A DNA stretch of 64,000 bases from JAXMAR01 sp046350295 (GTDB lineage: Bacteria; Planctomycetota; Planctomycetia; Gemmatales; Gemmataceae), in contig JAXMAR010000012.1 in the NCBI GenBank assembly GCA_046350295.1, positions 111,802 to 175,801 on the forward strand, in the 5' to 3' direction. The notes below the pieces were generated by a model, which did no database searches, was not told the DNA's origin, and saw only the letters and a list, made by a program, of their open reading frames with translations. Positions 17,044 to 25,635 of the stretch are shown in pieces. The position numbers and the translations under genes are program-made. The first letter of the stretch is position 1; every line of letters begins with the position of its first letter.

Positions 17044-17700
17044 ATGCAGCCGTCGCCTGGTCCTCTGTTCGCAAGCGCGCCGCTGAAGAAATGGCTGCCC
17101 CTGGGCGGACTCTGCGTGGCCGCCGTTCTGGCCGGCCTGTTCGTGCCCCAACTCATCTCCCCGGCTCCGCCGGCTCAAAAATCCGCCGAGAGACCGACGG
17201 AGAAGCTCGCTCCCGGGGCCAAGGCCTCGGACGCGAAAAAGCCCGACGGCAAAACACCCGACGACAAGGCGCCGGACGCGAAGGCGAAGACCGGCGCCTG
17301 GTCGTATGCGCCCCCAAGCTGGCCGGAGCAGCCCAACACGGGCGCCATGTTCCTCCGCCTCGGCATCGGCACCGTCGTTGTTCTCGCCATGTGCGTCGCC
17401 ACCATCCTCTTGTGCAAGCGCTGGCTGGGGGGGACGGCCGCAGCCTCGGCCACCAACACGCACCTGAAGCGCATCGAAACCCTGGCGCTGCCGCAGCGTT
17501 GCTGGGTCCACCTCGTCCACGTCGGCGCTCACCCGGTCCTGGTGGGGGGCGACGCCAAGGGCATCACGACGATCGTGCCGCTGCCCGAGTCGTTCGCCAC
17601 CACGCTGGAGCAGGCCGACGCGGGGCCGAGCGTCCTTGCCGAGGTGATCGCTCGCCGCTTCTCGGCCAACCTGGACCAACGCGAGAACGGGGAGGCCTGA
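17044..17700 (+). CDS. fliO: Flagellar biosynthesis protein FliO
   Basis: This 218-residue protein has a membrane helix at residues 16-35, a Lys/Asp/Pro-rich periplasmic linker, a second helix at about 102-125 and a cytoplasmic FliO domain with LKRIETLALPQRCWVHLVHV and VGGDAKGITTIVPLPESF. FliO assists assembly of the FliP-containing export gate. The gene ends 3 bp before fliP. The linker is longer than in enterobacterial FliO. Confidence 0.87.
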   Translation: MQPSPGPLFASAPLKKWLPLGGLCVAAVLAGLFVPQLISPAPPAQKSAERPTEKLAPGAKASDAKKPDGKTPDDKAPDAKAKTGAWSYAPPSWPEQPNTGAMFLRLGIGTVVVLAMCVATILLCKRWLGGTAAASATNTHLKRIETLALPQRCWVHLVHVGAHPVLVGGDAKGITTIVPLPESFATTLEQADAGPSVLAEVIARRFSANLDQRENGEA

Positions 17701-17703
17701 GTC

Positions 17704-18375
17704 ATGGGCGATTTGGTCGAGCACCTGAACAAGTCGGGAGCGCTGCAAGACCTGCCCCCCGCTCTCCAGACCGCTCTGTTCCTGGGCGGCCTGGTCCTCC
17801 TACCGACGCTGCTGGTCTGCATCACCGGCTTCACGCGGATCGTCATCGTCCTCTCCTTCGTTCGCCGCGCCGTGACCTCGCAAGACATCCCGCCAAACCT
17901 CGTGGTGCTCGGTCTCAGCTTCTTCCTCACCTGGTTCGTCATGGGGACGACGCTGGAGGAGATCAACGAGCAAGCCGTGACCCCGTATCTCGACGGCAAG
18001 ATGCCGGTCCCCGTCGCCGTGCAGAAGGCGACCGATTCGCTGCGCAAGTTCATGCTCGCCCAGACGCGCCGGCAGGACCTCGCCCTCTTCCTCAGCCTGA
18101 GCAAGGTCGCCCCTCCCGAAGCGCCCGAGGACGTGCCGCTACGTGTCCTCGTGCCGGCGTTCATCATCAGCGAGATGAAGACGGCGTTCATCATGGGGTT
18201 TTGCATCTACTTGCCGTTCCTGCTCGTCGACCTGGTGGTCGCGAGCATCCTCACGGCGATGGGAATGGTCATGATGCCGCCGGTGATGATCTCGGCGCCG
18301 TTCAAGATCCTGCTGTTCGTCGTTGCGGACGGTTGGCATCTGGTGACGCGGGCGTTAAGTGTGAGTTTCGGCTGA
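17704..18375 (+). CDS. fliP: Flagellar export gate protein FliP
   Basis: This 223-residue polytopic membrane protein is the main subunit of the FliPQR export gate. Conserved segments are visible: FTRIVIVLSFVRRAV, PAFIISEMKTAFIMGFCIYLP and ASILTAMGMVMMPPVMISAP. Four hydrophobic segments can be seen. The N-terminus is short, without a long cleavable signal as in E. coli. A repeat-rich spacer separates it from fliQ. Confidence 0.95.
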   Translation: MGDLVEHLNKSGALQDLPPALQTALFLGGLVLLPTLLVCITGFTRIVIVLSFVRRAVTSQDIPPNLVVLGLSFFLTWFVMGTTLEEINEQAVTPYLDGKMPVPVAVQKATDSLRKFMLAQTRRQDLALFLSLSKVAPPEAPEDVPLRVLVPAFIISEMKTAFIMGFCIYLPFLLVDLVVASILTAMGMVMMPPVMISAPFKILLFVVADGWHLVTRALSVSFG

Positions 18376-18423
18376 CCGGTGGCAACTGTGGAAGGACGTT
18401 ATGTTCGATCGTATTGCGTCCTA

Positions 18424-18510
18424 GATTACGATTAGGATTAGGATTAGGATTAGGATTGGATTTGGACCTCTGATGATTATGTGCAATACATCCAATCCCA
18501 ATCGTAATCA
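18424..18510. repeat. Hexamer tandem repeat inside an inverted repeat between fliP and fliQ
   Basis: The left arm carries four tandem copies of GGATTA/ATTAGG (about 18431-18456). The right arm (18490-18509) reads as the inverse of a single-copy version, GATTACGATT-GGGATTGGAT. The stretch is markedly AT-richer than the surrounding operon. The hexamer count could change by slippage. Confidence 0.85.
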
Positions 18511-18546
18511 CATCCCCGGCGCTAAGTTGCTGTGAAAGAGAAGCCA

Positions 18547-18816
18547 ATGTCATCGACGGACATACTCGAAATCGGCAAAGATCTGCTCCAGACCGCGATC
18601 CTGCTCGCGCTGCCGACGCTGGGGGTGAGTTTGCTCATCGGCCTGATCGTCAGCATCTTGCAGACGATCACGAGCATTCAGGAGCAGACGCTCTCGTTCG
18701 TGCCGCGCTTGCTGGCGGTGGGACTGGTGCTGGTGCTGACCATGGCATGGACGCTGGAGATGGCGAGTCACTTCACGTTCCGCATGTTCCAGCACGCCAC
18801 GGAGGCGATCAAGTGA
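18547..18816 (+). CDS. fliQ: Flagellar export gate protein FliQ
   Basis: This 89-residue protein has two membrane helices (about residues 14-38 and 52-75) and the FliQ motif TITSIQEQTLSFVPRLLAV. It is part of the FliPQR gate. The ATG at 18547 is preferred over an in-frame GTG 15 nt upstream because it gives the usual N-terminus. Its stop overlaps the start of fliR. Confidence 0.93.
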   Translation: MSSTDILEIGKDLLQTAILLALPTLGVSLLIGLIVSILQTITSIQEQTLSFVPRLLAVGLVLVLTMAWTLEMASHFTFRMFQHATEAIK

Positions 18817-19583
18817 TCTCGCTGGCGGCGACCTTCTTCGGCCTGATCCTCGCCCGCGTCGGCGCCTTCGTCGCCATGCTCAACGTGCTCGGCGCCGGGC
18901 AGACGCCGCGCCTGGTGAAGATGGGACTTGCCGTCGGCCTCAGTTCCTTCTGGGCGACCACGCTCTGGACCCAGATGGCCGGCTGCGCCTGGCTCTGCTC
19001 CGGGGGGAACGGCGCGTGGCTCGCGTACATCATCGCCCTGGCACGAGAGGTGATGCTCGGCGCCGTGATCGGCTTCACCTTCGAGCTTTTCTTGTTGCCG
19101 GCGCGGGTCGCGGGGGAGTTTCTGGCCCAGGAGCTGGGGTTGACCTTCGGCAACATCGCCAGCGCCACCAGCAGCGGCATGCAATCACCCTTGACGATCT
19201 TCCTGGAGTTGTCGGCCTCCGCCGTGTTCCTGGCGCTGGATGGACATCACGCTTTCTTCGGCGCCATGGACGGGCTGTTCCGCAGCTACCCGGTGGCCGG
19301 CGGCGGGCCCTTGTTCTCCTGGGAGGGATTGGTATCGAGCACGGCGGAGGCCCAGGAGTGGGGCCTGATGCTGGCCGGCCCGGTCGCCCTCTGCCTGTTC
19401 TTGACGACACTGATGCTCAACCTGCTGACGCGGGCGACACCGCAGTTCAATCTTTACAACGTCGGCTTCCCGCTCCGCCTCGGCGCCGGATTGGTGGCGT
19501 TATTGCTACTGCTCCCTCAGCTGATCGCGTCCTTCGTCACCATCCTGCAACAGGGAACCGACCTTTTGGGACGCGTGTTTTGA
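18813..19583 (+). CDS. fliR: Flagellar export gate protein FliR
   Basis: This 256-residue membrane protein caps the FliPQR gate. The start is a GTG overlapping the fliQ stop (GTGA), which gives the typical hydrophobic FliR N-terminus ISLAATFFGLILARVGAFV. Later features include GFTFELFLLPARVAGEFLAQ and LLTRATPQFNLYNVGFPLR. About six hydrophobic segments are visible. Longer upstream readings overlap fliQ and lack homology. Confidence 0.93.
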   Translation: MISLAATFFGLILARVGAFVAMLNVLGAGQTPRLVKMGLAVGLSSFWATTLWTQMAGCAWLCSGGNGAWLAYIIALAREVMLGAVIGFTFELFLLPARVAGEFLAQELGLTFGNIASATSSGMQSPLTIFLELSASAVFLALDGHHAFFGAMDGLFRSYPVAGGGPLFSWEGLVSSTAEAQEWGLMLAGPVALCLFLTTLMLNLLTRATPQFNLYNVGFPLRLGAGLVALLLLLPQLIASFVTILQQGTDLLGRVF

Positions 19584-19623
19584 TGGGCGCGCCAGCCTGC
19601 GACGCTCACCTGGAGAGTAGACC

Positions 19624-20706
19624 ATGGCTGAGGAAGATCTCGGCCAAACGAAGACCGAGGAGCCGACGCCGCGAAGGCGCGAGGAGGCGCGCGAGCAGGG
19701 TCAGGTCGCCTTCAGCAACGATTTGACCACCGGCCTGCTCATGCTCCTCGGCCTCGGCTCGTTGGCGGCCATCGTGCCGGGCGTCGCCATCGGCTTGATC
19801 GAGTTCTGCCGGGGCCGTCTCGGGCGCTTGCCGGTCGACGGCCTCACGCCGGAGCGGGTGCAGGAGATTTTCGGCGTGGTCTTTGACCACGCGCTGGAAT
19901 GGCTCGGCTTCTTTTTCGGTGTCGTGGTGGTAGGAGGGGTCCTGGTGTCCGTGCTTCAGGTCGGCTTCTATTTCGCGCCCGGCCTCCTGGGGTTCAACTT
20001 CGAGAAACTGTCGCCGGCGAACGGCTGGTCCAAGCTGTTCTCGCTCGGCGGCGGCGTGCGGGGCCTGGCGGCGCTCTTGAAAGTGGCGGCGATCGCGCTC
20101 GTCGCCTTCTGGGTGATGAGCTGGCGCGGCATCGAAATCGGCGAGCTGGGCGCCATGCGTCTGGGCGGGGCGACGGCGCGGGCCTGGTCGACGGTCACCC
20201 ACCTCGCCCTGGCGGTCGCCGGTTCGCTCGTGGTCCTGGGCCTGGCGGACTACTTCTTCCAGCGCTGGCGGCACGATCAGTCGTTGCGGATGACCAGGCA
20301 GGAGTTGAAGGAGGAGCTGAAACGGGAGGACGGCGATCCGCAGATCAAGGCGCGTGTCCGCAAGCTCCAGCGCGAGGCCGCGCAGAAGCAGATGATGAAG
20401 GACGTTCCCAAGGCGACGGTCGTCGTCACCAACCCGACGCACCTGGCCATCGCCCTGCGGTACGCCCCGAACGAACGTGCGGCCCCGACCGTCGTCGCCA
20501 AAGGCGCGGGCGCCGTGGCGCAGCGGATCATCGCCGTCGCCCGCCAGCATGGAGTATCCGTGGTCGAGAAGAAGCCGCTGGCCCAGGCGCTCTTCAAGAC
20601 AGTGAAGATTGGGCAGGAGATTCCGGCCGCGCTGTACCTCGCGGTCGCCGAGGTGATCGCCTATGTGTTCCGGCTTCGCGGCACGACCGTAGCCGCGCCG
20701 CGTTGA
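19624..20706 (+). CDS. flhB: Flagellar export switch protein FlhB
   Basis: This 360-residue protein has four membrane helices followed by a cytoplasmic domain with the autocleavage site NPTH (about residues 270-273) inside VVVTNPTHLAIALRY. It sets the substrate-specificity switch from rod/hook to filament export. The N-terminus GQTKTEEPTPRRREEAREQG is the family hallmark. The C-terminal end VVEKKPLAQALF is also conserved. Repeat palindromes separate it from flhA. Confidence 0.95.
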   Translation: MAEEDLGQTKTEEPTPRRREEAREQGQVAFSNDLTTGLLMLLGLGSLAAIVPGVAIGLIEFCRGRLGRLPVDGLTPERVQEIFGVVFDHALEWLGFFFGVVVVGGVLVSVLQVGFYFAPGLLGFNFEKLSPANGWSKLFSLGGGVRGLAALLKVAAIALVAFWVMSWRGIEIGELGAMRLGGATARAWSTVTHLALAVAGSLVVLGLADYFFQRWRHDQSLRMTRQELKEELKREDGDPQIKARVRKLQREAAQKQMMKDVPKATVVVTNPTHLAIALRYAPNERAAPTVVAKGAGAVAQRIIAVARQHGVSVVEKKPLAQALFKTVKIGQEIPAALYLAVAEVIAYVFRLRGTTVAAPR

Positions 20707-20721
20707 TCGTCTTCGTTTAGA

Positions 20722-20793
20722 GGCTGTTTCAAAACGGGGACGCGACTCCTAAACCCAAGAGACAAAGAGTCGCGTCCCCGTTTTGAAACAGCC
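20722..20793. repeat. REP-like palindrome, GGGGACGCGACTC family, plus adjacent hairpin
   Basis: A perfect 27-bp inverted repeat (20722-20748 and 20767-20793) with an 18-nt loop contains AAAACGGGGACGCGACTC. A half-copy occurs at about 24855-24876. Directly after it, at 20815-20835, is a CCCCGGTTCGCAGAACCGGGG stem-loop of another family that recurs at 28895-28974. Such elements are typically mobilised by Y1-type REP transposases; a remnant of one lies at 35.2 kb. Confidence 0.9.
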
Positions 20794-20874
20794 GGTTTCG
20801 CAGTCTTCGTTTAGCCCCGGTTCGCAGAACCGGGGCGGACCTTGTCCCCTGGCCGGTGACTTGGAAACCGCCGC

Positions 20875-22938
20875 ATGGCCCGTGCCGCAATCATCAACGT
20901 CGCCCCTTCGAGCTTCGCCCAGCGCAGCGAGATGGCGCTCGCCCTTGCGCTGCTCGGCATCCTCGTCGTGTTGCTCGTGCCGCTGCCGCCGCTCTTGCTC
21001 GATCTTTTGCTGGCGTTCAACCTCGCGCTCACCGTCCTGCTGCTGCTCTTCACCTTGAGCGCCACGCAGCCGCTCGACTTCTCCGTCTTCCCCTCCTTGC
21101 TGCTTTTGTTCACCCTGTTCCGACTATCGCTCAACGTGGCCACCACGCGCCTGATCCTCCTGTCCGGCCACGCGGGCATGATCGTCGCCGCCTTCGGCAA
21201 CATGGTGGTCGGCGGCAACCTCGTTGTCGGCCTCGTCATCTTCCTCATCCTGATCATCATCCAGTTCGTGGTCATCACCAAGGGCGCCGGCCGCATCTCG
21301 GAAGTCGCGGCCCGCTTCACCCTGGACGCCATGCCGGGCAAGCAGATGGCGATCGACGCCGAGCTGAACGCCGGCCTGATCGACGAGGCCGAGGCCAAGA
21401 AGCGCCGGCAACACCTGATGCACGAGGCCGAGTTCCACGGCGCCATGGACGGCGCCAGCAAGTTCGTGCGCGGCGACGCTATCGCCGGCCTCATCATCAC
21501 CGCGGTGAACCTGATCGGCGGCGTCATCATCGCCATGACGCGCGGCATGGACATGTCGCAGGCCATCCACACCTATTCGATCCTGTCGATCGGCGACGGC
21601 CTGGTGGCCCAGATCCCGGCCCTCATCGTCGCCACCGCCTCCGGCATCCTCGTCACCAAGGCGACCTCGCAGTCGAGCCTCGGCGAGGAGATCGGCTCGC
21701 AGTTCACCGGCCAGCCGCGCGCCCTCAGCATTGGCGCTATGATCCTCACCGCGCTCGCGCTGATGCCCGGATTGCCCAAAATCCCCTTCCTCGTCCTGGG
21801 CGGCGGCCTCTGGCTCGCGGCGCAGCGGCTCATGCGCGCCGCCAAGAAGCCGGTCCCAGCGCCGGAGGCCGCGGCCCCGGCCAAGCCCGCCGCCGAGGCG
21901 GTGCTCGATGAATTCCTTCAGACCGATCGCGCCTGCATCGAGATCGGGGCCCGCCTCATCCCGCTCGTCGAGCTGACGCGCGGCTCCGGCCTGCTCGACC
22001 GCATCGGCAACCTGCGCCGCGACCTCGCCAAGAAGAACGGTCTCTGGGTCCCGCCCATCCGCATCCGCGATAACATGAGCCTCGACGCCGAGGAGTACCG
22101 CATCCTCATCAACGGCCGGGAAATCGCCCGCGGCAAGGTGCAGCCGGGCGACTGGCTCGCGATCGACCCCGGCTCGACGCGTTTTTCGATCAACGGTCAG
22201 GCGACGCGCGATCCGGCCTTTGGGCTGCCCGCTTTGTGGATCCCCGAGTCGGAACGGCAGCGCGGCGAGCTGGCGGGCTACACGGTCGTCGACGCCCTCA
22301 GCGTCGTCATCACCCATCTCGGCGAAGTGCTCAAGAAGCACGCCCACGATCTGCTGGGGCGCGAAGACTTGAAGACGCTGGTCGACAAGGTGCGCGAAAC
22401 ATCGCCGTCGCTGGTCGACGAGCTGATCCCCAACGTGATGACGATGGGCCTGCTCCACCGCGTCCTGGGTCATCTGCTCGAAGAACACGTGCCGATCTCG
22501 AACCTGACGCGCATCCTCGAAAGCCTGGCCAATCATGCCCTCGCGACCAAGGACCCGGTCGACCTCACCGAGCGCGTGCGCCTCGACCTGGGCCGGTCGA
22601 TTTGCGACCGCTACCGCGATGAGAACGGCCGGCTCTTCGCGCTCGTTCTCGATCCGCGCATCGAGCTGGAGTTCCGCAAGGCGCTGCACGACAAGGTCCT
22701 CGCGCTGGATCCGGCCCGCCTGGAGCGGCTCATCCTGCGCCTGGCCGACGAGTGGCGCAAGGCGACGGCCGCGAGCAAGGAGGCCGCGCTGCTCACGGAT
22801 GCGATGCTGCGCCGCCCGCTGCGGCAGGCCATCGTACGCTCCCTGCCGGAGCTGGCCGTGATCGCGTACCAGGAAATTCCAAGCGACATGCTGCTGGAAC
22901 CGTTGGCTTTGATCAAACCGGAGGACTTGCAGTCGTGA
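20875..22938 (+). CDS. flhA: Flagellar export gate protein FlhA
   Basis: This 687-residue protein forms the nonameric export ring. The N-terminal half has eight hydrophobic helices with the FHIPEP-type signature SLNVATTRLILL and the FHIPEP-loop region GRISEVAARFTLDAMPGKQM (about residues 140-165), with the conserved Asp. The C-terminal cytoplasmic half has the FlhA chaperone-docking domains, including LLGREDLKTLVDKVRETSPSLVDELIP. The ATG at 20875 is the first good start after the palindromes. Confidence 0.95.
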   Translation: MARAAIINVAPSSFAQRSEMALALALLGILVVLLVPLPPLLLDLLLAFNLALTVLLLLFTLSATQPLDFSVFPSLLLLFTLFRLSLNVATTRLILLSGHAGMIVAAFGNMVVGGNLVVGLVIFLILIIIQFVVITKGAGRISEVAARFTLDAMPGKQMAIDAELNAGLIDEAEAKKRRQHLMHEAEFHGAMDGASKFVRGDAIAGLIITAVNLIGGVIIAMTRGMDMSQAIHTYSILSIGDGLVAQIPALIVATASGILVTKATSQSSLGEEIGSQFTGQPRALSIGAMILTALALMPGLPKIPFLVLGGGLWLAAQRLMRAAKKPVPAPEAAAPAKPAAEAVLDEFLQTDRACIEIGARLIPLVELTRGSGLLDRIGNLRRDLAKKNGLWVPPIRIRDNMSLDAEEYRILINGREIARGKVQPGDWLAIDPGSTRFSINGQATRDPAFGLPALWIPESERQRGELAGYTVVDALSVVITHLGEVLKKHAHDLLGREDLKTLVDKVRETSPSLVDELIPNVMTMGLLHRVLGHLLEEHVPISNLTRILESLANHALATKDPVDLTERVRLDLGRSICDRYRDENGRLFALVLDPRIELEFRKALHDKVLALDPARLERLILRLADEWRKATAASKEAALLTDAMLRRPLRQAIVRSLPELAVIAYQEIPSDMLLEPLALIKPEDLQS

Positions 22939-22961
22939 GGCCTCGGACATTGGTGTGACAC

Positions 22962-23144
22962 ATGCGTAAAGGACATCCGTGGGGCATGGCGTCCGGATTG
23001 CTGATGGCGAGCGTCGTCACGCTCATCGGCATCTGGCGCGACCTGTCCCCGGAGGTGATCCTGTTGCGGGCCGCGGTCGCGGGGACCGTGTGCGGCATCC
23101 TGGCCCGGCTGGCGTGCATCGTCCTGACGGAGGACCGGGGTTAG
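22962..23144 (+). CDS. Small membrane protein between flhA and fliA, unknown
   Basis: This 60-residue ORF has two hydrophobic stretches (about residues 9-24 and 33-55) separated by WRDLSPEV. It lies 23 bp after flhA and 51 bp before the sigma-factor gene on the same strand, so it is probably co-transcribed. I see no clear ribosome-binding site and no family. It might be a flagellar accessory protein or a fortuitous ORF. Confidence 0.5.
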   Translation: MRKGHPWGMASGLLMASVVTLIGIWRDLSPEVILLRAAVAGTVCGILARLACIVLTEDRG

Positions 23145-23195
23145 CGCTCTCTCCTCTCTCCTGCTCGGGGGAGAGGCTGGGGGTGAGGAGGGTGG

Positions 23196-23902
23196 ATGAT
23201 GGCTTCGCCTGTGCAGGCTTACCAGGCGGCGAGCGCCCGGCAACAGCGTGACGATCTGATCCTGCGCCACACGCGTCTCGTGCGGCACACGGTCGGCCGG
23301 CTTATCGCCCAGCTGCCGCCCGGCGTCGACGTCGAGAACCTCGAAGCCGCGGGCACGCTGGGGCTGGTGGAGGCGGCGACCAAGTTCGATCCCAGCCGCG
23401 GGGTGAAGTTCGAGACGTTCGCGACCTACCGCATCCGGGGCGCGGTCTACGACGAGTTGCGGCGCAACTCGCTTTTGCCGCAGCATCTGCTCGATCGTGT
23501 CAGCCTGATTCAGGAGGCGTACCAGACGCTGCCGGCCCCGGTCACGCTGGAGGCGCTCGCGACCCACACCGGGATGACCGAGGAGGAGGTCACCGACTGC
23601 CTCGCCGCGCTGCGCATGAGCCGGATGGTCTCCTGGGAGTACCTTTCGGACGTCAAGCGGGTGCAGGTTCCGGCGGGACGAGACGGGCGAGACGATGGAG
23701 GACCAGAAGCGCCTCCTGGCCGAGGGCATCAAGCGGTTGCGCGAGCCGCGAACGTCTCGTCGTCACGCTCTATTACCTCGAGGAAATGCGCCTGAAGGAA
23801 ATCGGGCAAGTGCTCGACCTCTCCGAATCGCGCGTGTCGCGCCTCCTGAACGCCGCCGTCTACCGGCTCGGCGAATGGATGCGGGCCCATGACGCGGCCT
23901 GA
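23196..23902 (+). pseudogene. fliA: FliA/WhiG-type sigma-28 factor with two frameshifts
   Basis: Frame 1 from the ATG at 23196, with a GAGGAGGG ribosome-binding site, encodes regions 2 and 3: TVGRLIAQLPPGVDVENLEAAG, KFDPSRGVKFETFATYRIRGA and YDELRRNSLLPQ. Near 23680-23690 the homology moves to a second frame (MEDQKRLLAEGIKRL), and near 23740-23750 to a third, which encodes region 4 (LVVTLYYLEEMRLKEIGQVL, then LDLSESRVSRLL), ending at TGA 23900-23902. Each shift fits one extra base. The joined product of about 234 residues is a complete flagellar sigma factor that would transcribe late flagellar genes. It is either broken or mis-sequenced. Confidence 0.88.
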
Positions 23903-23997
23903 ACATAAGAGCAAGATGTAGCCGAAGTCGTGAGACTTCGGATGGCGGCGCGCGAGACCCGAAAAGCCGCTGAACCAGTGACGCAAGGAGGCCAACC

Positions 23998-24204
23998 ATG
24001 GAAGGCCCGAAGCATCCCGGACATACCGGTATCGTTCCCGGCGAGCAGGTGCGTGTCGTTCGCGAGCGGCGCGTCGTCGGGCCGGCGCACGACCATGCGA
24101 GCGGCGAGCCGGAGGTCATCCTGATTCGCGACGGCGACACCATCAAGGCGATCGAAGTGATCTGCTCGTGCGGCAAAAAGACACGCCTCAACTGCGTCTT
24201 TTAA
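23998..24204 (+). CDS. 68-residue Cys-containing protein in the flagellar locus, unknown
   Basis: This small gene has a strong ribosome-binding site (AAGGAGG, 8 nt before the ATG). The product has a basic/acidic N-terminus and a beta-rich end, VILIRDGDTIKAIEVICSC, then GKKTRLNCVF. Three cysteines in a C-x-C-x7-C pattern could bind a metal or mediate protein contacts. It is positioned between fliA and a lipoprotein gene, so a role in flagellar regulation or assembly is a reasonable but unproven guess. Confidence 0.7.
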   Translation: MEGPKHPGHTGIVPGEQVRVVRERRVVGPAHDHASGEPEVILIRDGDTIKAIEVICSCGKKTRLNCVF

Positions 24205-24221
24205 CGGAAGGCGAGGAGAAC

Positions 24222-24842
24222 ATGCGCGCTTGGCTCGGCATCGCCCTGGCGTCGTTCTTGTCGGCGGGCTGTATCACCGTAACCAACCCGTTCGCGCACA
24301 AGGACGAGGAACATCTCGATCGTCCCAAGAGCGGACCGACGGGGGGACCGACGCCCCCTTGGGGGGGGCCCGCCCCGACACCGACCGGCCCAGGCGCCGG
24401 ACCCGGGGCCGGAACGGGCGCCTTCCCCGGCGCGGGCGGGCCAGGCGCCCACGGTGCTGTTCCCACCGGTGGAGGCGGGTACAGCGAGCAGATCGCCTAC
24501 TGGACGCAGCGTGCCACGGCGCTCGAGGAGGACAAGAAAACGTTTGGGGCCCGCATGGCCCAGCTCGAGATGCAGTTGCGCGACAAGGACCGCGCGCTCG
24601 TGCAGGCTTCCCACGAGTTGGAAGACGCCACGGCCCAGGTTGCCCGCACGCGTGAAGACCTCGCACGCTGGAAGGAAGACATGGAAAAGACCCGCGCCAA
24701 GCTTCGCGCCATGGAAAAGGACAGCAAGGTCACTCTCGAAACTATAATCCGCACGCTCGAGGAGTACTTCGAGCGCAACGGTGAAGTGCGGCGCCCCATC
24801 GACCTCGATACCTTGCTCGCGCCGCGCCGCAAGGATGAATAG
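24222..24842 (+). CDS. Coiled-coil lipoprotein in the flagellar locus
   Basis: This 206-residue protein starts with a lipoprotein signal whose lipobox is LSAGC (Cys near residue 17). A Gly/Pro-rich linker (about residues 35-90) leads to a long coiled coil (about 100-175) and a short end, FERNGEVRRPIDLDTLL. It would be anchored to a membrane with the coiled coil projecting into the periplasm. It starts 17 bp after the 68-residue gene, so the two are probably one transcript. Function unknown. Confidence 0.8.
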   Translation: MRAWLGIALASFLSAGCITVTNPFAHKDEEHLDRPKSGPTGGPTPPWGGPAPTPTGPGAGPGAGTGAFPGAGGPGAHGAVPTGGGGYSEQIAYWTQRATALEEDKKTFGARMAQLEMQLRDKDRALVQASHELEDATAQVARTREDLARWKEDMEKTRAKLRAMEKDSKVTLETIIRTLEEYFERNGEVRRPIDLDTLLAPRRKDE

Positions 24843-25134
24843 CACGGATTCTGCTTGAAACGGGGACGCGACTCCTCTGAAGCGGCGCGGCAGTCCCTTT
24901 CCGGCACAACCCGCAAACCCCGCCTAACCGCCCCACCCCGCCCGTGTCCACCGGCTTTACCATGGCCTGGCAGACAGGAAAAGATGGGGTAGAGTTGTTC
25001 AGACGGCGTGCCGCCATTCGGGTTCGCGCCTGTCGTCGCCTGGCCGGTTTGCAGGCAAGGCGGCGACCGCGCCACGCCGATAAACAGAAGGAGCGATCGT
25101 GCCGATTGTGCCGCCGCTCCCCGCTTGAAGCGTC
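24843..25134 (+). promoter_or_regulatory. Intergenic stretch with half-REP and possible sigma-28 -10 box before fliL
   Basis: A half-copy of the GGGGACGCGACTC repeat lies at about 24855-24876. A perfect sigma-28-type -10 box, GCCGATAA, is at 25076-25083, 52 nt before fliL. The -35 position (25057-25060) is AAGG rather than TAAA. No convincing ORF is seen here. Confidence 0.4.
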
Positions 25135-25629
25135 ATGGCAACCGAAACCGAACCACAAGCCGCTCCTCCCAAGAAGAAGGGGGGCGGACTGGCGCTCATC
25201 ATCGTGGTAGCCCTCATCGCCGTCGGCGCCGGGTTCATGGTCCCCCGTTTCCTCGCCGCCCCCAAGGCCGGCAAGCACGGCCACGGCTCCCACGGCGACG
25301 ACGGCGCCAAGCCCGCCATCGTCCCCTTCGGCGACGCGGTCGTGAGTCTCGGCGAGCACCAGCTCACGCGCTACCTGCGCGTGAAGATCATCCTTGTCGT
25401 CGACGGCAACGAGGAGAAAGAGGTCAAGGACCACCTCGAGAAGAACAAGGCGTACCTGAAGAGCTGGCTCCTCAGCTACCTGTCGGACCTGACGTTGACG
25501 GAGGTCGCCCGCGCCGCCGGGGTCAATCGCCTGCGCCGGGAGATCCGCGATCAGTTCAACACCATGCTGTGGCCCGACGGCCGTGAGCTGATCCTGGAAG
25601 TGTTGTTTGACGAGTTCGTGGTTCAATAA
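25135..25629 (+). CDS. fliL: Flagellar basal-body protein FliL
   Basis: This 164-residue single-pass membrane protein supports stator function. After a Lys-rich cytoplasmic start, the membrane helix is at about residues 19-40. A His/Gly-rich linker precedes the periplasmic stomatin-like FliL domain, with GEHQLTRYLRVKIILVVDGN and INRL-like LRREIRDQFNTML. The end LEVLFDEFVVQ matches the usual C-terminus. Unlike many genomes, the fliL-fliM-fliN group follows flhA and fliA here. Confidence 0.88.
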   Translation: MATETEPQAAPPKKKGGGLALIIVVALIAVGAGFMVPRFLAAPKAGKHGHGSHGDDGAKPAIVPFGDAVVSLGEHQLTRYLRVKIILVVDGNEEKEVKDHLEKNKAYLKSWLLSYLSDLTLTEVARAAGVNRLRREIRDQFNTMLWPDGRELILEVLFDEFVVQ

Positions 25630-25635
25630 GGGCCT

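Noticed and set aside
18428..18456. ATTAGG array as a CRISPR or telomere-like array
   Set aside because: Units are only 6 nt, without spacers, and the array is a single short run in an operon gap.
20722..20793. flhB-flhA palindrome as a rho-independent terminator
   Set aside because: The arms match a repeated REP family, the loop is 18 nt and no T-run follows; flhA downstream has no separate promoter that I can see.
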